A stretch of 64,000 bases of DNA from Diadema setosum (taxonomy: Eukaryota; Echinodermata; Echinoidea; Diadematoida; Diadematidae). Shown piece after piece: positions 13,454-24,248 of the stretch (positions are counted from its first letter, which is position 1; each line of letters starts with the position of its first letter). The stretch lies in NCBI GenBank assembly GCA_033980235.1, contig CM067067.1, positions 36,869,200 through 36,933,199 of the forward strand, in the 5' to 3' direction. The notes under the pieces were generated by a model, which was not told the origin of the DNA, did not search any database, and worked only from the letters and a program-made list of their open reading frames with translations. The position numbers and the translations under genes are program-made.

Positions 13454-13828
13454 TTAAAGGCATTATTTACCATTTGCAGATAAAACAGAAACCAGGTGTA
13501 GTGCTTCAAAATAGGTCTAAAATGTGATTTAGGGATAGAAACAACCAGTGTAAAAAAAAAAAAAGTTAATCACTAATCTCAATGTTATGTATTGTTAGAT
13601 ATACAACATTTGAACAGTGGTTATATGATAAGATTGTTTCTAAACTAAACCCTCTACAGTTATGGTTTAGTGAGAAAAATAGTGATGTCTCCTTATATTT
13701 TAGGCTTTATTGCAACATTTTCATATAGCAGGATGTTTTACGATACAACTGACCTACAACTATGTATCAAATGTAGTAACTCGAACATTTTTGAAATCAC
13801 TGTTCCCAATGGTAAACAGGGTCTTTAA
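13454..13828 (+). mobile_element. MITE family A, copy 2
   Basis: TTAA-AGGCATTATTTACC at the left, GGTAAACAGGGTCT-TTAA at the right, and an interior matching the copy at 3236. A short A-run (13550-13564) expands it slightly. Confidence 0.75.
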
Positions 13829-14295
13829 TGTAGTTGTATTATTGTAATTTTTTTGTCTGTTGTAGTGGCATGGAAGTGATTCCCACACATTATACACACA
13901 TTATTTGAATCACCTGACAGTTTTGATCTTTGTGATACTCTCAGTAGGTAGGTCACAATCATAACATCATGTACACAAATGCTGCTCATTTCTATAAATT
14001 TTGATCGTATCATCGGTAACATGATATTCTGAGAGTCAAAGAGTCAACCTGTTGGGCAGTGTTTGCTTGTTGCATTTTAAGTGTACGACTGCACCTCTAC
14101 CGGTCTGCTAATACGATTGTAATTGTCAAATTATCGAGGCAATTATGACATTAGCACCAGCTGAGATACCTGATGAGAATGGACAGGAGTCGGTGTATGA
14201 GTAATGTGGGGAAGGAATAGTGGGAATGCCTTTGTGTGTCTGTCTGTCTATAGTGTATGTGTGCCTGTCAATGGCTCTCAAAGACAATCAACATA

Positions 14296-14747
14296 TTAAA
14301 GGGAACGTACGAAAAATAGTGATATCTCTTTATATTTTAGACCTAATTCGACGTACGAAAAATAGTGATATCTCTTTATATTTTAGACCTAATTTCAGAT
14401 TTCTGACATTTTTTGCTGAGATAATGAGAAACTTCTCACGAAATATGATAGAGCAAGTAATTTCACGAGGAATTCAACATTTAATTGATGAAAATTGGTT
14501 TTGAAATGGCTGAGATATTCAAAAAGATAGCGATTCTATAAGTGTGGGACCCACACTTTTGTACGATCTCTTTGTTTTACTTTGTTTTGAGATGTTTCAG
14601 TAATGCCAAACCCGATTTTCATCAAATAAACTTTGAATTCCTCTTAAAATGGTATGCTCTGTACTATTTCATAAGTGTTTTCTTGTTATTTCACAAAAAG
14701 TTAAAAGCCCAATTCTCATCTCCACCAATACTGTGCCATCCCTTTAA
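14296..14747 (+). mobile_element. MITE family B, copy 2, chimeric with family A interior
   Basis: TTAA-AGGGAAC at the left and CACCAATACTGTGCCATCCCT-TTAA at the right (family B end). The left arm is replaced by two tandem copies of a roughly 43-bp block (14306-14349, 14350-14393) containing tagtgatatctctttatatt, a motif of the family A interior. The remainder is ordinary family B. This looks like a recombinant element. Confidence 0.7.
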
Positions 14748-15439
14748 AGATGGATTACATTGTATGATATGTGTGATGAATGTGTATGCAATTTGTACAA
14801 CTAGTCATGTTCAAGCACACGGATAATTCAGGAATGGCAGATTGCATGTTTATGAGTATTCATATAAAGCTGACATTAAATATGACTGCTGTCTCAGTTT
14901 TGTGCTTTATGGATGGATCTTTGGAACTTGGGAGTTAAATATTCATATTCTATTGTAATTGAATTATGTAGTTTGATTATCTTGCATTGTAACAAATCAA
15001 AATATCTTTAAGGGTGCACCAAATTGAATGATTTTTTTCATGATAGAATAAAAATTACCATCTGAAGTGTGATTTTCTTAGGGAGTAATATTGCATGAAA
15101 TCAATTTGTACAAGTCACGAAAGATATTAGCATAGACAAATACTGTGCCTCACTTCTACATACTATTAGTAACTGACTCTTCACAGTCTAAAGCATGTCT
15201 ATTACCCATTGCTTTGATACATAGTGCATCAAACGCGATGTGCCATACACAGGTCTATATCCTCTTTAAACAGCAGAATATGTTCCACACTGTCAATATG
15301 TGTTCATGTGATGTGTATTACTGAGTAGGTGGAAATACTGCTCAAGTTTGATTTGTCAAGGTGCCGGTTGGATTTGCTCCAGGAGTGATGTATTGGCTGA
15401 ATTCGGAAAGCTCTCATGATATTGAAATGTTACGTGCTA
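14748..15439. other. No gene recognised
   Basis: AT-rich sequence between a B element and the putative promoter region. I see no repeat family member or coding signal. Confidence 0.5.
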
Positions 15440-16670
15440 AGTCACATGACACATAGGAATCATCATCCAAGAGCCTCGGATGTGGATTTAGCGCCGCAGC
15501 ATGCGCGTGCCAATTGGGGACGGCTCATGGGCGACGCTGCCGCCAGCTGATATGACCCAGTTGACTGCTTCTGCATTGATCAAGGCAGTTGCCAATCCCC
15601 CAGTGATGATAAATTCCCACGGCACTGGAAGCCTGCCCTCGTTGTTGCAGTGTGATGGGGTGCGCACACCCAATTCACCCTCCCTCGCAGTAGCAGACGA
15701 CACAAGCAAGTAATACTTCACTGACCTGCTGTTTATGTGAGGCAGGCAGGCGTTGTTTTGTGTATACACAAAGCCCACACAAGACCTATGGTTAGAGGAC
15801 ACACGTGAACACACACCATGGGTTCTGCATTGATAAGGTCCGGTTGTGTATGACTCAGCCAGAGCGTTGGGTATTCATGACCCACGGTGGTGGCGGTGTG
15901 CCCCAGTATGCTCGGCTGTCCCTGTCTCCTGGTGAATCAAACATTCATTGGTCTTTACCCACCGGTCTGTCATTCACTCCAGCACCCTGCTGCGGAGGGA
16001 AGCCACCGTGTCTAAGTCATACCCGCAGCGAGAATCTCAAGAAAAACTTCAATTCCTGCAAAGTTCCACCTCATTCTCAGCGTCTCCACCGAATATGGAA
16101 AGGATGCATAGCATAACTGTGCGAGGTTTTGATGCTGAATATGTGGATTAATATAATCCCAGCAGTGACTCACTGTGCGCCTTTAAGCATGTGCGCGGAG
16201 TGTGTTTAATGCCCTTTCTGCCCCGAAGCACCTCGGGCCTGAGTAATCTCACCAGGAATGGGAAGAGTGTGATTTACACTGTGGATGACAGTTTCCTCAT
16301 GTGCATTTGTGACAAGGACTTGTGTTCATTCAGTGCAGTGATTCCCCTTTGCAGTAAGGATGCTGATTCAAAGGCATACTTCTGTGCAAGTCGACACTAC
16401 CTGTTCATGGATCTCACATTGCAGCTGATATTGAGCTGAGGCCCTTATCTTAAAATCGTCCACATTGAGGATTATTGGAATAAGAAATCCCAAGAGGATT
16501 ATTTTCTGTGTGATATCTCTATATTAATTCATGGACTACTACCATCTCGATCTGACACGGGTCTACCAGTAAACTGTTTGTGTGTTTATGTCCAAGCATT
16601 TTCCCAAGTTGAATTCCGTCCATCTGTGATAGGATCTTTTCGCTCTTGATGAATACCTGATGATGCGGAG
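15440..16670 (+). promoter_or_regulatory. Putative 5' flank, promoter or 5'UTR of the AGAP exon
   Basis: This stretch is richer in GC and CpG than the DNA on either side, for example around 15490-15700, and contains no recognisable transposon. It ends at the first in-frame ATG of the AGAP exon. Small open frames on both strands (15488-15814 minus, 15805-16116 plus) resemble nothing I know. A promoter or 5'UTR is the simplest reading from position and composition; I could not identify a core promoter element. Confidence 0.3.
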
Positions 16671-16674
16671 ATGA
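16649..16674 (+). promoter_or_regulatory. Two minimal uORFs before the AGAP start
   Basis: A three-codon reading frame (ATG AAT ACC TGA) occupies 16649-16660. A second (ATG ATG CGG AGA TGA) occupies 16660-16674 and overlaps the main ATG at 16671. If the transcript starts upstream of them they could lower initiation at the main start. The transcription start is unknown, so the regulatory role is inference. Confidence 0.3.
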
Positions 16675-16878
16675 TGCGTTCATCAATTTCCAGCATGGTG
16701 CTAGGGGACACCAGTCCGGCCTCTGTGGTGGAAGAGGGAGGAGGGTTGGGCATCGTCGGTGGCGGTGGTGGGAAGAACGGGGAGAAGGTGGCCGCCAGGA
16801 GGTCGCTGAGCTTTCGTCGCAAGAAGCGCAGCCTCAGCTGGCGCAAGAACAGGTGTCTGAGTGACATCATCAATGTCG
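16671..16878 (+). CDS. AGAP1: AGAP-like gene, first visible coding exon (N-terminus)
   Basis: This exon encodes 69 residues plus the first base of codon 70 and ends at a good donor (GTC G|gtaaga). The frame has a stop at 16650-16652, so ATG 16671 is the first in-frame start; a second ATG follows at once. The peptide has an acidic/glycine-rich half (GGGLGIVGGGGG) and then a basic, serine-rich half with three R-x-L-S motifs (RSLS, RSLS, RCLS) around RRKKR. The leftover G joins the AT that opens the exon at 56020 to make GAT (Asp), the residue found just before SFVNSQEWTLSR in vertebrate AGAP1/3. The N-terminus itself does not resemble the AGAP1/3 N-terminus I know, so it is probably an alternative or lineage-specific first exon. 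The role of the basic tail, perhaps membrane or kinase-substrate, is inference. The link to the downstream exons rests on phase and context, not on transcript data. Confidence 0.68.
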
Positions 16879-16947
16879 GTAAGAATCGAAGCGGAAAATG
16901 TGCACAAACTATGTCTTGTCACCTTCCTTTTCATGGATGGGAACGAC

Positions 16948-17318
16948 TTAAAGGCATAATTTACCATTTGCAGATGAAACAAAAACCCAGCATTGGTGCT
17001 TCAAAATAGTTCTAAAATGTGAATCTGGGATAGAAACAACCAATGTCAAAATTTGAACCAGTATAATCGATGTTAAGTATTGTTAAATATACAAAATGTG
17101 AACAATAGTTATAATAAAAGTGTTTCCAGACCAAACTGTCTACAGTTATGGTTTAATGAGTAAAATAGTGCTATCTCCTTATATTTCAGACTTTATTGCA
17201 AAAATGTTATATGGTAGGGTGTTTTGTGATACAACTGACCTACACATACATATGCTTCAAAAGTGATATCTTGAACATCTTTTAAATCACTACTCCCAAA
17301 GGTAAACAGGACCTTTAA
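16948..17318 (+). mobile_element. MITE family A, copy 3, next to the AGAP exon 1 donor
   Basis: TTAA-AGGCATAATTTACC to GGTAAACAGGACCT-TTAA, with the same interior as the other A copies. It starts only 70 bp downstream of the splice donor at 16879, so its hairpin would form near the 5' splice site of the nascent transcript. Confidence 0.75.
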
Positions 17319-17402
17319 AGACTCGGTAGTGTGGGGAAAGAAGGGAGACTGTACAGAATGGATCTTCAGTTGTTGCACACTTTCTTTGCATTCGAAAACA
17401 AT

Positions 17403-17613
17403 TACTGTACAACAAGGAATGTTCACATGCATTTGAATTTCTTGAATTTCGCGAGAGTCAAGATTCGCAAAATTAAAATGCACATGAAAGCTCTTGTCTG
17501 CACTATATGCATTGAATGCCAGAGGCACTTCGCGAAAATTTTGTGCTGTGAAAAAGGCTGTGGGCTCCAATTCATGAAAATTTCATACCGCTAAAATATC
17601 ATGTTTTATAGTA
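17403..17613 (+). mobile_element. MITE with CTGTAAAA ends, copy 2
   Basis: TA-CTGTACAACAAGG at the left and ATGTTTTATAG-TA at the right. The interior contains the shared blocks tttcgcgagagtcaagattc and aaaaggctgtgggctccaat. Ends are more decayed than in the copy at 47076. Confidence 0.55.
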
Positions 17614-17891
17614 ATAACGCAAGTCTGCTAGAAAAGAATTGCCCATCTTATACAGTACTGACACATTTGTGAAATTTATTCTCATTTTATGATCATACCC
17701 TGTGTGTCAGCTCTCTAACCACAATGGCCTTGTTTCAATTTGACCAAAGTAATAAATATATGTCATTAATCAGCATTGCCCAGGAGCTACCTATTCCTTT
17801 GATCTTTCTCAAGGTCAAGCCCATCCAATGGTTTAGCTAATGAAATGACATCCATGTTAAATGAGCACTATGGTAGGGTGCAACATACCCT

Positions 17892-18233
17892 GCGTTCACA
17901 TTGTTCCCCGCGCCGCGGGGAAAGTCCCGAGCTGCGGGACTTTCTCCTCCAAAACCATAATGTGAACGCTCGCTGGGACTTGTCCCCTCGTCCCCGCGAA
18001 TCAAGTCGGGTACGGGGACAAGATTTGGAGGGGAGAGTGACCTTGGGGCGAAATTGATAGCGTCCAGCTGTGGTCATCAAATGTGCGCATGCGCTGTGCC
18101 TGGCAGAGCTCGCCCCAAGCTCCAATTGCCCCCACAGCTCGGGGACAGATGAGATACCAATGTGAACGGTCAGTCGTAAAAAAGATAAGATCTCTTGAGG
18201 CTGTCCCCGCGGTGCGGGGGACAATGTGAACGC
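17892..18233 (-). mobile_element. GC-rich element E, copy 1 (GCGTTCACATTG ends)
   Basis: It opens GCGTTCACATTGTTCCCCG and closes GGGGGACAATGTGAACGC, about 340 bp. It is markedly richer in GC than its surroundings, with dense ccccgcgccgcgggg-type palindromes. It matches the two copies at 44857-45552 in inverted orientation. Frames read through it are translations of repeat, not genes. Superfamily unknown; an hAT-like end is possible. Confidence 0.65.
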
Positions 18234-20345
18234 TGTGTTTAGTTGCATGCATAGTGTTACATATTGCCTTTTGAAGATAGGGTTCAAATTGTAATATATA
18301 ATTATATAATCCAATTTGTACCACCCATCCAGATTTTCTATACATAGATTGTGTGGATGGGTGCACTTTATAAATTTTGTAGGAATGCTCAAACTATTTC
18401 TGCCTGCCATTATTCTGCAGGTATGGAACAATTATGTGGTATGTTGCGGTTTATTCAATTGAATTCATCCAATTTGGCATATAACGTGCTTTAAAGATAT
18501 CCCATGGTCGAATGAGCTTGAATTCGGTGCCCAGCAACCTTGAGGTCTTGGGGGCATGTTCGCGCTGATGCCTTAATGCCATTGCTAGCTAATCTACGCC
18601 AGGAACTAAAGGGAATTACGAGATTTACTTGTTAGCATTGTCTACAGGAAAAGGACAGATGTGTGGATAGATTATACCAATCCTGTAACCACCCAAGTCT
18701 TTTTCTCTTGGACAAAGATCAATATGAACTTTTCTTTGATGATATCACCATTGTGACTCTGCATTTGTGTCTCTTTAAAGGATTAGTTCTGTTAGAGGGA
18801 ATGAATGGGATGGAATATGATTATGGAAGCTGTGTGCAGACAAAGAAGTAGCAAAAAAACAAAAACAAAACAAAAAAACGCCAAGAAATTGAAGAGAACA
18901 AAAATGGTGGAAAAAGGGAGAGTCCAAAATAAGTCATTCTATGAAATGCAGTATTCCCCTTGTTCTCTTATAAGTAGTGGTCGTATGCATATTTTATTGA
19001 TCTAGGAATATTGATTTTGCACTGGTGTGCTCCAGTTGTGAGCTGAGTACTTGTTTGTGTTTGTTTTGTGTGTGTATATATTATATGAATCATTCGGACC
19101 TTGGACTCCAAATCTGGTCAACATCTATAGGTTAATGTGTGTGTGTGTTGCGTGTGTATGTGTGTATGTGAATGTATGTGTGTATTAGTGTGTGTAGTTA
19201 TACAGTGCCAAGTTCAAGCCAGGGGAAATTTATCTTAGCACAAAGGCTGAGCAAGTGTTTGAACAGGAATACCCTGGAACACCATTTTTCTTTCTACAGA
19301 TTATTCTTTACAGAAATAAGAAACACTCAAATGAAACCCTGCCTCATTGTTCTCTACAACTGGAGAAGACAGGAAAGAATAGATTATTTTCCTTTTTACT
19401 TATTTTTCTGGTTTTATCCCTTGAGAACTTACCTTCTTTTTACCTAGATATTTGTAGACAGAAGTCATTTAGGCACAATTTCCAACAGCTGCAAAATTGC
19501 AGATTACAACTGCACATATTGATTTGTAGCATAGAGTGTGCTTATAAATACTTCATACAGTGGAATCTCACAATGAAGAGGTTGGATATACATCTTGTGT
19601 AGCAAAACCCTGCTATAAGAAGGGGATTTTGCAGGTTAAAACTCTTTGTATTTATTTGTTTTTGTACCCCAATGAGAGACTCATTTTAACAAGATAACTC
19701 TTATGTCTTTTTATGTCTGTAATTGTCTTTAGTAAGGCTCCCTGTCATGCTGTTTGTCAGTCATTTCTGGCATTGTGTGTGTTTATTGATAGTTAATTTA
19801 CACACTCTTTGTTCTCTTAACTGAACAGACATCTAGCTTCTATAAAACAAATAACCCAAGGGTAAACAGGAACCTTGGAGTGCACTCATTCTTTGTCAAA
19901 TAAATCACTGTTTTCCTATGGTAAAACCCACTGTGCTAGCAAATGTACACAATACAATGTTATAACATTAACTGAGTGAATATAAATTTCCTCTATGCAC
20001 ACACAATTTTTGAAATGAGGGTGTTTCTCATTGACACTAATTTGTTGTAGGAATATGAGAAATCATGAATATCTCCTCAAAAGGTTGGTGGTGGTGTTTA
20101 TTGGCGCTTTTCAATCAGTCTGATTATCTGCGCCACGTCTTCTCCATGCTATAGTATATAGGAGTCCATGAAAGAGTCTATGAGCTCAGTTCGGTTGATC
20201 CACGTCACACTCACTCTGTTTTAGGTTTCGGCTCACCTGTCAAGTGGCAGTGTGTGAGATCAATTTCCCTCCACCGTTAATAGTGCAGTTTGTGCAGTGC
20301 ATCTATATACATATACATATAAATATACTCTTTTGTGTGTGTATA
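18234..20345. other. Intron 1 sequence, nothing identified
   Basis: A TG-rich patch at 19134-19195. About 20090-20330 contains moderately GC-rich sequence just beyond the LINE tail that might be another repeat, but no copy was found in this window. Confidence 0.45.
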
Positions 20346-20432
20346 TTTTTTTTTTTTTAACAAAACATACGAGCACACAAGGTGTGCGTATTGCTAGTAA
20401 ATACTAACAATATCAATAACAATAATCAATCT

Positions 20433-23400
20433 TTATAAACGCTTTGTATTATTTAAATACACACACAAAGCCCTAAAATTATCTTCTATACTAACCTTCA
20501 TTATATTTCTAATATTCATTACATTTATTTTCAACATTTTTTGCATCAATTTTCTTTCATTTTTATACCGTTTACATTCCAATAAATAATGTTCTATTGT
20601 TTCTAATACTTGACATGAATCACATAATCCATTTTCGTGACAATTAATATCATAAAGATAATAATTCAACCTACATTTCCCCAGACGAATTTGATGTACT
20701 AACACTTCTTCCTTTCTACTCATTCCTTGTAACTGTATTCCCTTAGATATCTGTGACTGTATTCCGAAGAAATCTCTTCCTCTCTCTGATGTTTCCCATT
20801 CTGTTTGCCAAATATTTCTATAATACGACACCATATATTTGGTAAGTTCTTGTCTCGTATAAGCAATATCTACATTTATATTTTCTTTAAAAGACCCCCT
20901 TTTTGCTAAATTATCAGCTATTTCATTACCTTTCACTCCTCTATGAGAGGGTATCCATTCAAAATGTACATCTATATCCTGTAATTGTAAACATTTCAAT
21001 TTCTCTAAAATTTCTACAACTAAAACATTAGTAATAGAGAACAAATTTTCTAGCGCCTGTAACGCAGCTAGAGAATCAGTTAAAATAACAACTGAAATAC
21101 TACGAAAGTTCTCTAACCATTCTAATGCCATTATAATTGCAGTTAATTCTGCTCTCATAATACATATTGAAGGTAATCTAAAAACTTTACCTATATCATA
21201 CTGATCAACATAAAAAGCAGCACCAGTATTGTTATTGTCTTGCCTTGATCCATCTGTGTATATTTTCAAATACCCTTTCCATCTTATTAATAATCTTTCT
21301 TCTACATAATTTGCTACCTCTATCTCAGTATCACTTCTTTTCCTAATGTTATCAAAATTAAAATATGATATTCTCGGAGGTACATAATACCAGTACGGTT
21401 CTTTTAATATACAATCATGAATTTGTTCAACTTTTGTATTCAAAGTACATGCCCTCATAACAAGCGGGCCTTGACCGGTTTTCCAATGAAATTGATCGTA
21501 ATACCAACATGGCTGTAATATTTCAACTGTAGAATGCCGTTTCCTTTCAAAAGACATTAAATAAAATCTATACTTATCAACAAATATACTTCTGCGAAAT
21601 TTTAAGGGCATCTCTCCACACTCTACTTGTAAAGCTTCAAGAGATGTCTTACGCACTGCACCAGTAACTATTCTCAAAGCCTGATATTGAATACAATCAA
21701 GTTTACGTTTTGTGCTACTACTTGCAGCATCATACAATTCACATCCATAATCTAAAATTGATCTTATCAATCCTTTATATACCGTCAGTAATATTTGTCC
21801 GTTACTGCCCCATGGTGTACCAGCAACACATCTCATCAAATTCAATCGCTTTACAGCCTTATCTTTAATAACATCAATATGTTTTTTCCAGTTCAACTTC
21901 TGATCAAACCACATTCCTAAAAACTTATATTCCACATATTGTTTAATTTCATATCCTTCAATAAATAATTTAACATTATTTTTCTGTTTATTAGTAAATA
22001 CCATCACAGCTGATTTATCGGCTGAAACATCTATCTTCCAGTCTCTACACCATGACATAATTTCGTCAATTGCTCTTTGTAATTTCTTCTGCAAATAATT
22101 TAAATTTCTACTCATACCCCATAACGCTATATCATCAGCATATACTGATAATTTAACACAATTTTCTTTCAATTTTAAATCACTCAACATAACATTAAAC
22201 AAAACTGGACTCATAACACTTCCTTGGGGAGTTCCCCTTTTCAGCACATATTCTTCAGAATATATACCATCTAACTTTACTACACATTGTCTATTTCCCA
22301 AAAATGCAGCACTCCACCTTAACATTCTATCTTTAATTCCAATCGCTTCAATCTTTTGAAGTAAACCTTTTCTCCAGATCTTATCGAAAGCCTTAGTTAA
22401 ATCTAAGAACACAACAACCACATATTCTTTATTCGCCATTCCTTTTTGTACATCAGATTCTAATCTCACCAACTGGTCCATAGTACTTCTATTTTTTCTA
22501 AAACCCGCTTGAAACGGATTTAATATATCCTTCCTCTCCAAATACCATACTAATCTGTTTTTCACCATTCTTTCCATAATCTTACACATCACTGAGATTA
22601 AGGTAATCGGGCGATATGACGTAGGATTCGTGGGGTCTTTTCCCGGTTTCAACACAGGAATTTGTATACATTGATACCATTCAACTGGAAAAATTGCTTT
22701 AATCCATACATCATTATACAATTGTAATAAACATTTATACATAATTTCAGGTAGCGATTGTACCATGATAGCATTAATACCATCTTTACCTGCCGCTGTA
22801 TTTTTCATTTCTTTCAGCGCATTCTTTAACTCTCTCATTGTGAATTCCTCATTGAAAGGACTATCAACTTGCTCATATGGATTTACTTTGATTACTTCAT
22901 TCTCAATATGTTTCCTTTTTTCTTCTTCTTTTGAATTACATATATCATTTGTTTCGATCAACTGAAACGCCTTAGCAATAAGATTTGCTTTTTGTGATAT
23001 ATCTATTACCGGTGCCATCTTATCCATCTCAAATAATTCACTGCTAACATAGGTATTCTCCTTAGTTTTCTGTAATCCTTTCACTTTTTTCCAAACTTTT
23101 CCCACATCCGTCGTTCGATTAAACGACTGGCAGTATTTGAGCCAGTATTTATACTTTTCTTCTCTTATAACTTTCTGAGCATACGCTTTCTTTTCTTTAT
23201 ACTTTACCAAATCTTCTGTCTTATAATGCCTTCCTACTCTATTTCTATACCGATTTCTCTCTCTGATCACCTGTTCACATTTCTCTGTCCACCATGGCGC
23301 TGGATCCTTTCCTTTTCTTCCACCTATATATACCTTTTTAATATTTTCTTCTGCTACCTCATTAATCAAACTTACAATCAAATTATATTTTTCTTGAATA

Positions 23401-24248
23401 TTCATATCTTCTATCACTTGTAATATATCCAATTGCAAACATTTATCAGCAATTCTTTTCTTATATAAATTCCAATCAACATTTTTAAATGACCACACCT
23501 TTTCATTAATTCCTGTTCCTTTTACATTAGAATATTTTCGAATCAATGAGCATTTTAAAACCAAATGATCACTACCAAAATTACTTTCCTATACCTTCCA
23601 ATTTAATTCATGCGCAAACTTTTGCGAAGCAATGGTCAGATCTAAACATGACCAAAGACCCGTATGCGGGTCCAGTCTAGTTGCTGATCCATCATTTAAT
23701 AAAACCAAATTATACTTTTCTAAAAATTTAACCACCACTTTTCCATTACTGTCCTCTTTTCTTCCACCCCACACTATGCTGTGGGCATTGAAATCACCGA
23801 ACAATATGAAATCGGTAAAACAATTTTGAATCATATCTTCCAATTTACATATATCTAATTTTTTACATGGATTATAATAATTTATAATTGATACTGGTCT
23901 ATTAAAAGAAAATACATCAATTCGTTGATACTCTTCAGAAGATGGGGTTTGTATCTCTTGAAAAATGATAGATTTATGAATATAAATCACCAAACCGCCT
24001 CTACCTCCTGAACCTCTATTCTTAATAACAGAGTTGTAATCAGGTATATTGAAAACATTATAATCTGTAAACCAACTCTCTTGTATACATATAATATCTG
24101 GTAAATTTGTCCGTTCTTTACCTTCTATCAACTTTTTGTAAAATTCTGTTCCATGAGCATTCATGCTCTGGGCATTCCATTGAAGGATATTAAATACATG
24201 ATATGTGCGACGGGAACTATCCTGTTCGCTTTGAGTATTTTGACTCAT
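20433..24248 (-). pseudogene. LINE ORF2: endonuclease, reverse transcriptase, RNase H, with one in-frame TAG
   Basis: The frame from ATG 24248 spans 1272 codons including the stop. Residues 1-219 are an APE-type endonuclease: LQWNAQS near the start, IQESWF, RGGLVIY, then GDFNAHS. Codon 220 (23591-23589) is TAG. The frame continues without shift into GSDHLVL, the final endonuclease motif. RT motifs follow: AAGKDG, SYRPITL, FLDLTKAFD (motif A), GTPQGSVMSP (motif B), YADD near residue 700 (catalytic Asp pair) and FLG. RNase H comes next with YTDGS, RAELTAI, TDSLAA and SHRGVKGNEIAD, so the D-E-D-D acidic set looks complete. A C-terminal finger CDSCQVLETIEHYLLEC (CX2CX7HX4C) ends the protein. Apart from the TAG, I see no other lesion. 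It is called a pseudogene because of that stop; readthrough or a sequencing error cannot be excluded. Confidence 0.85.

Noticed and set aside
17868..18431. A 187-codon minus-strand frame
   Set aside because: Mostly translation of element E copy 1; no known domain.
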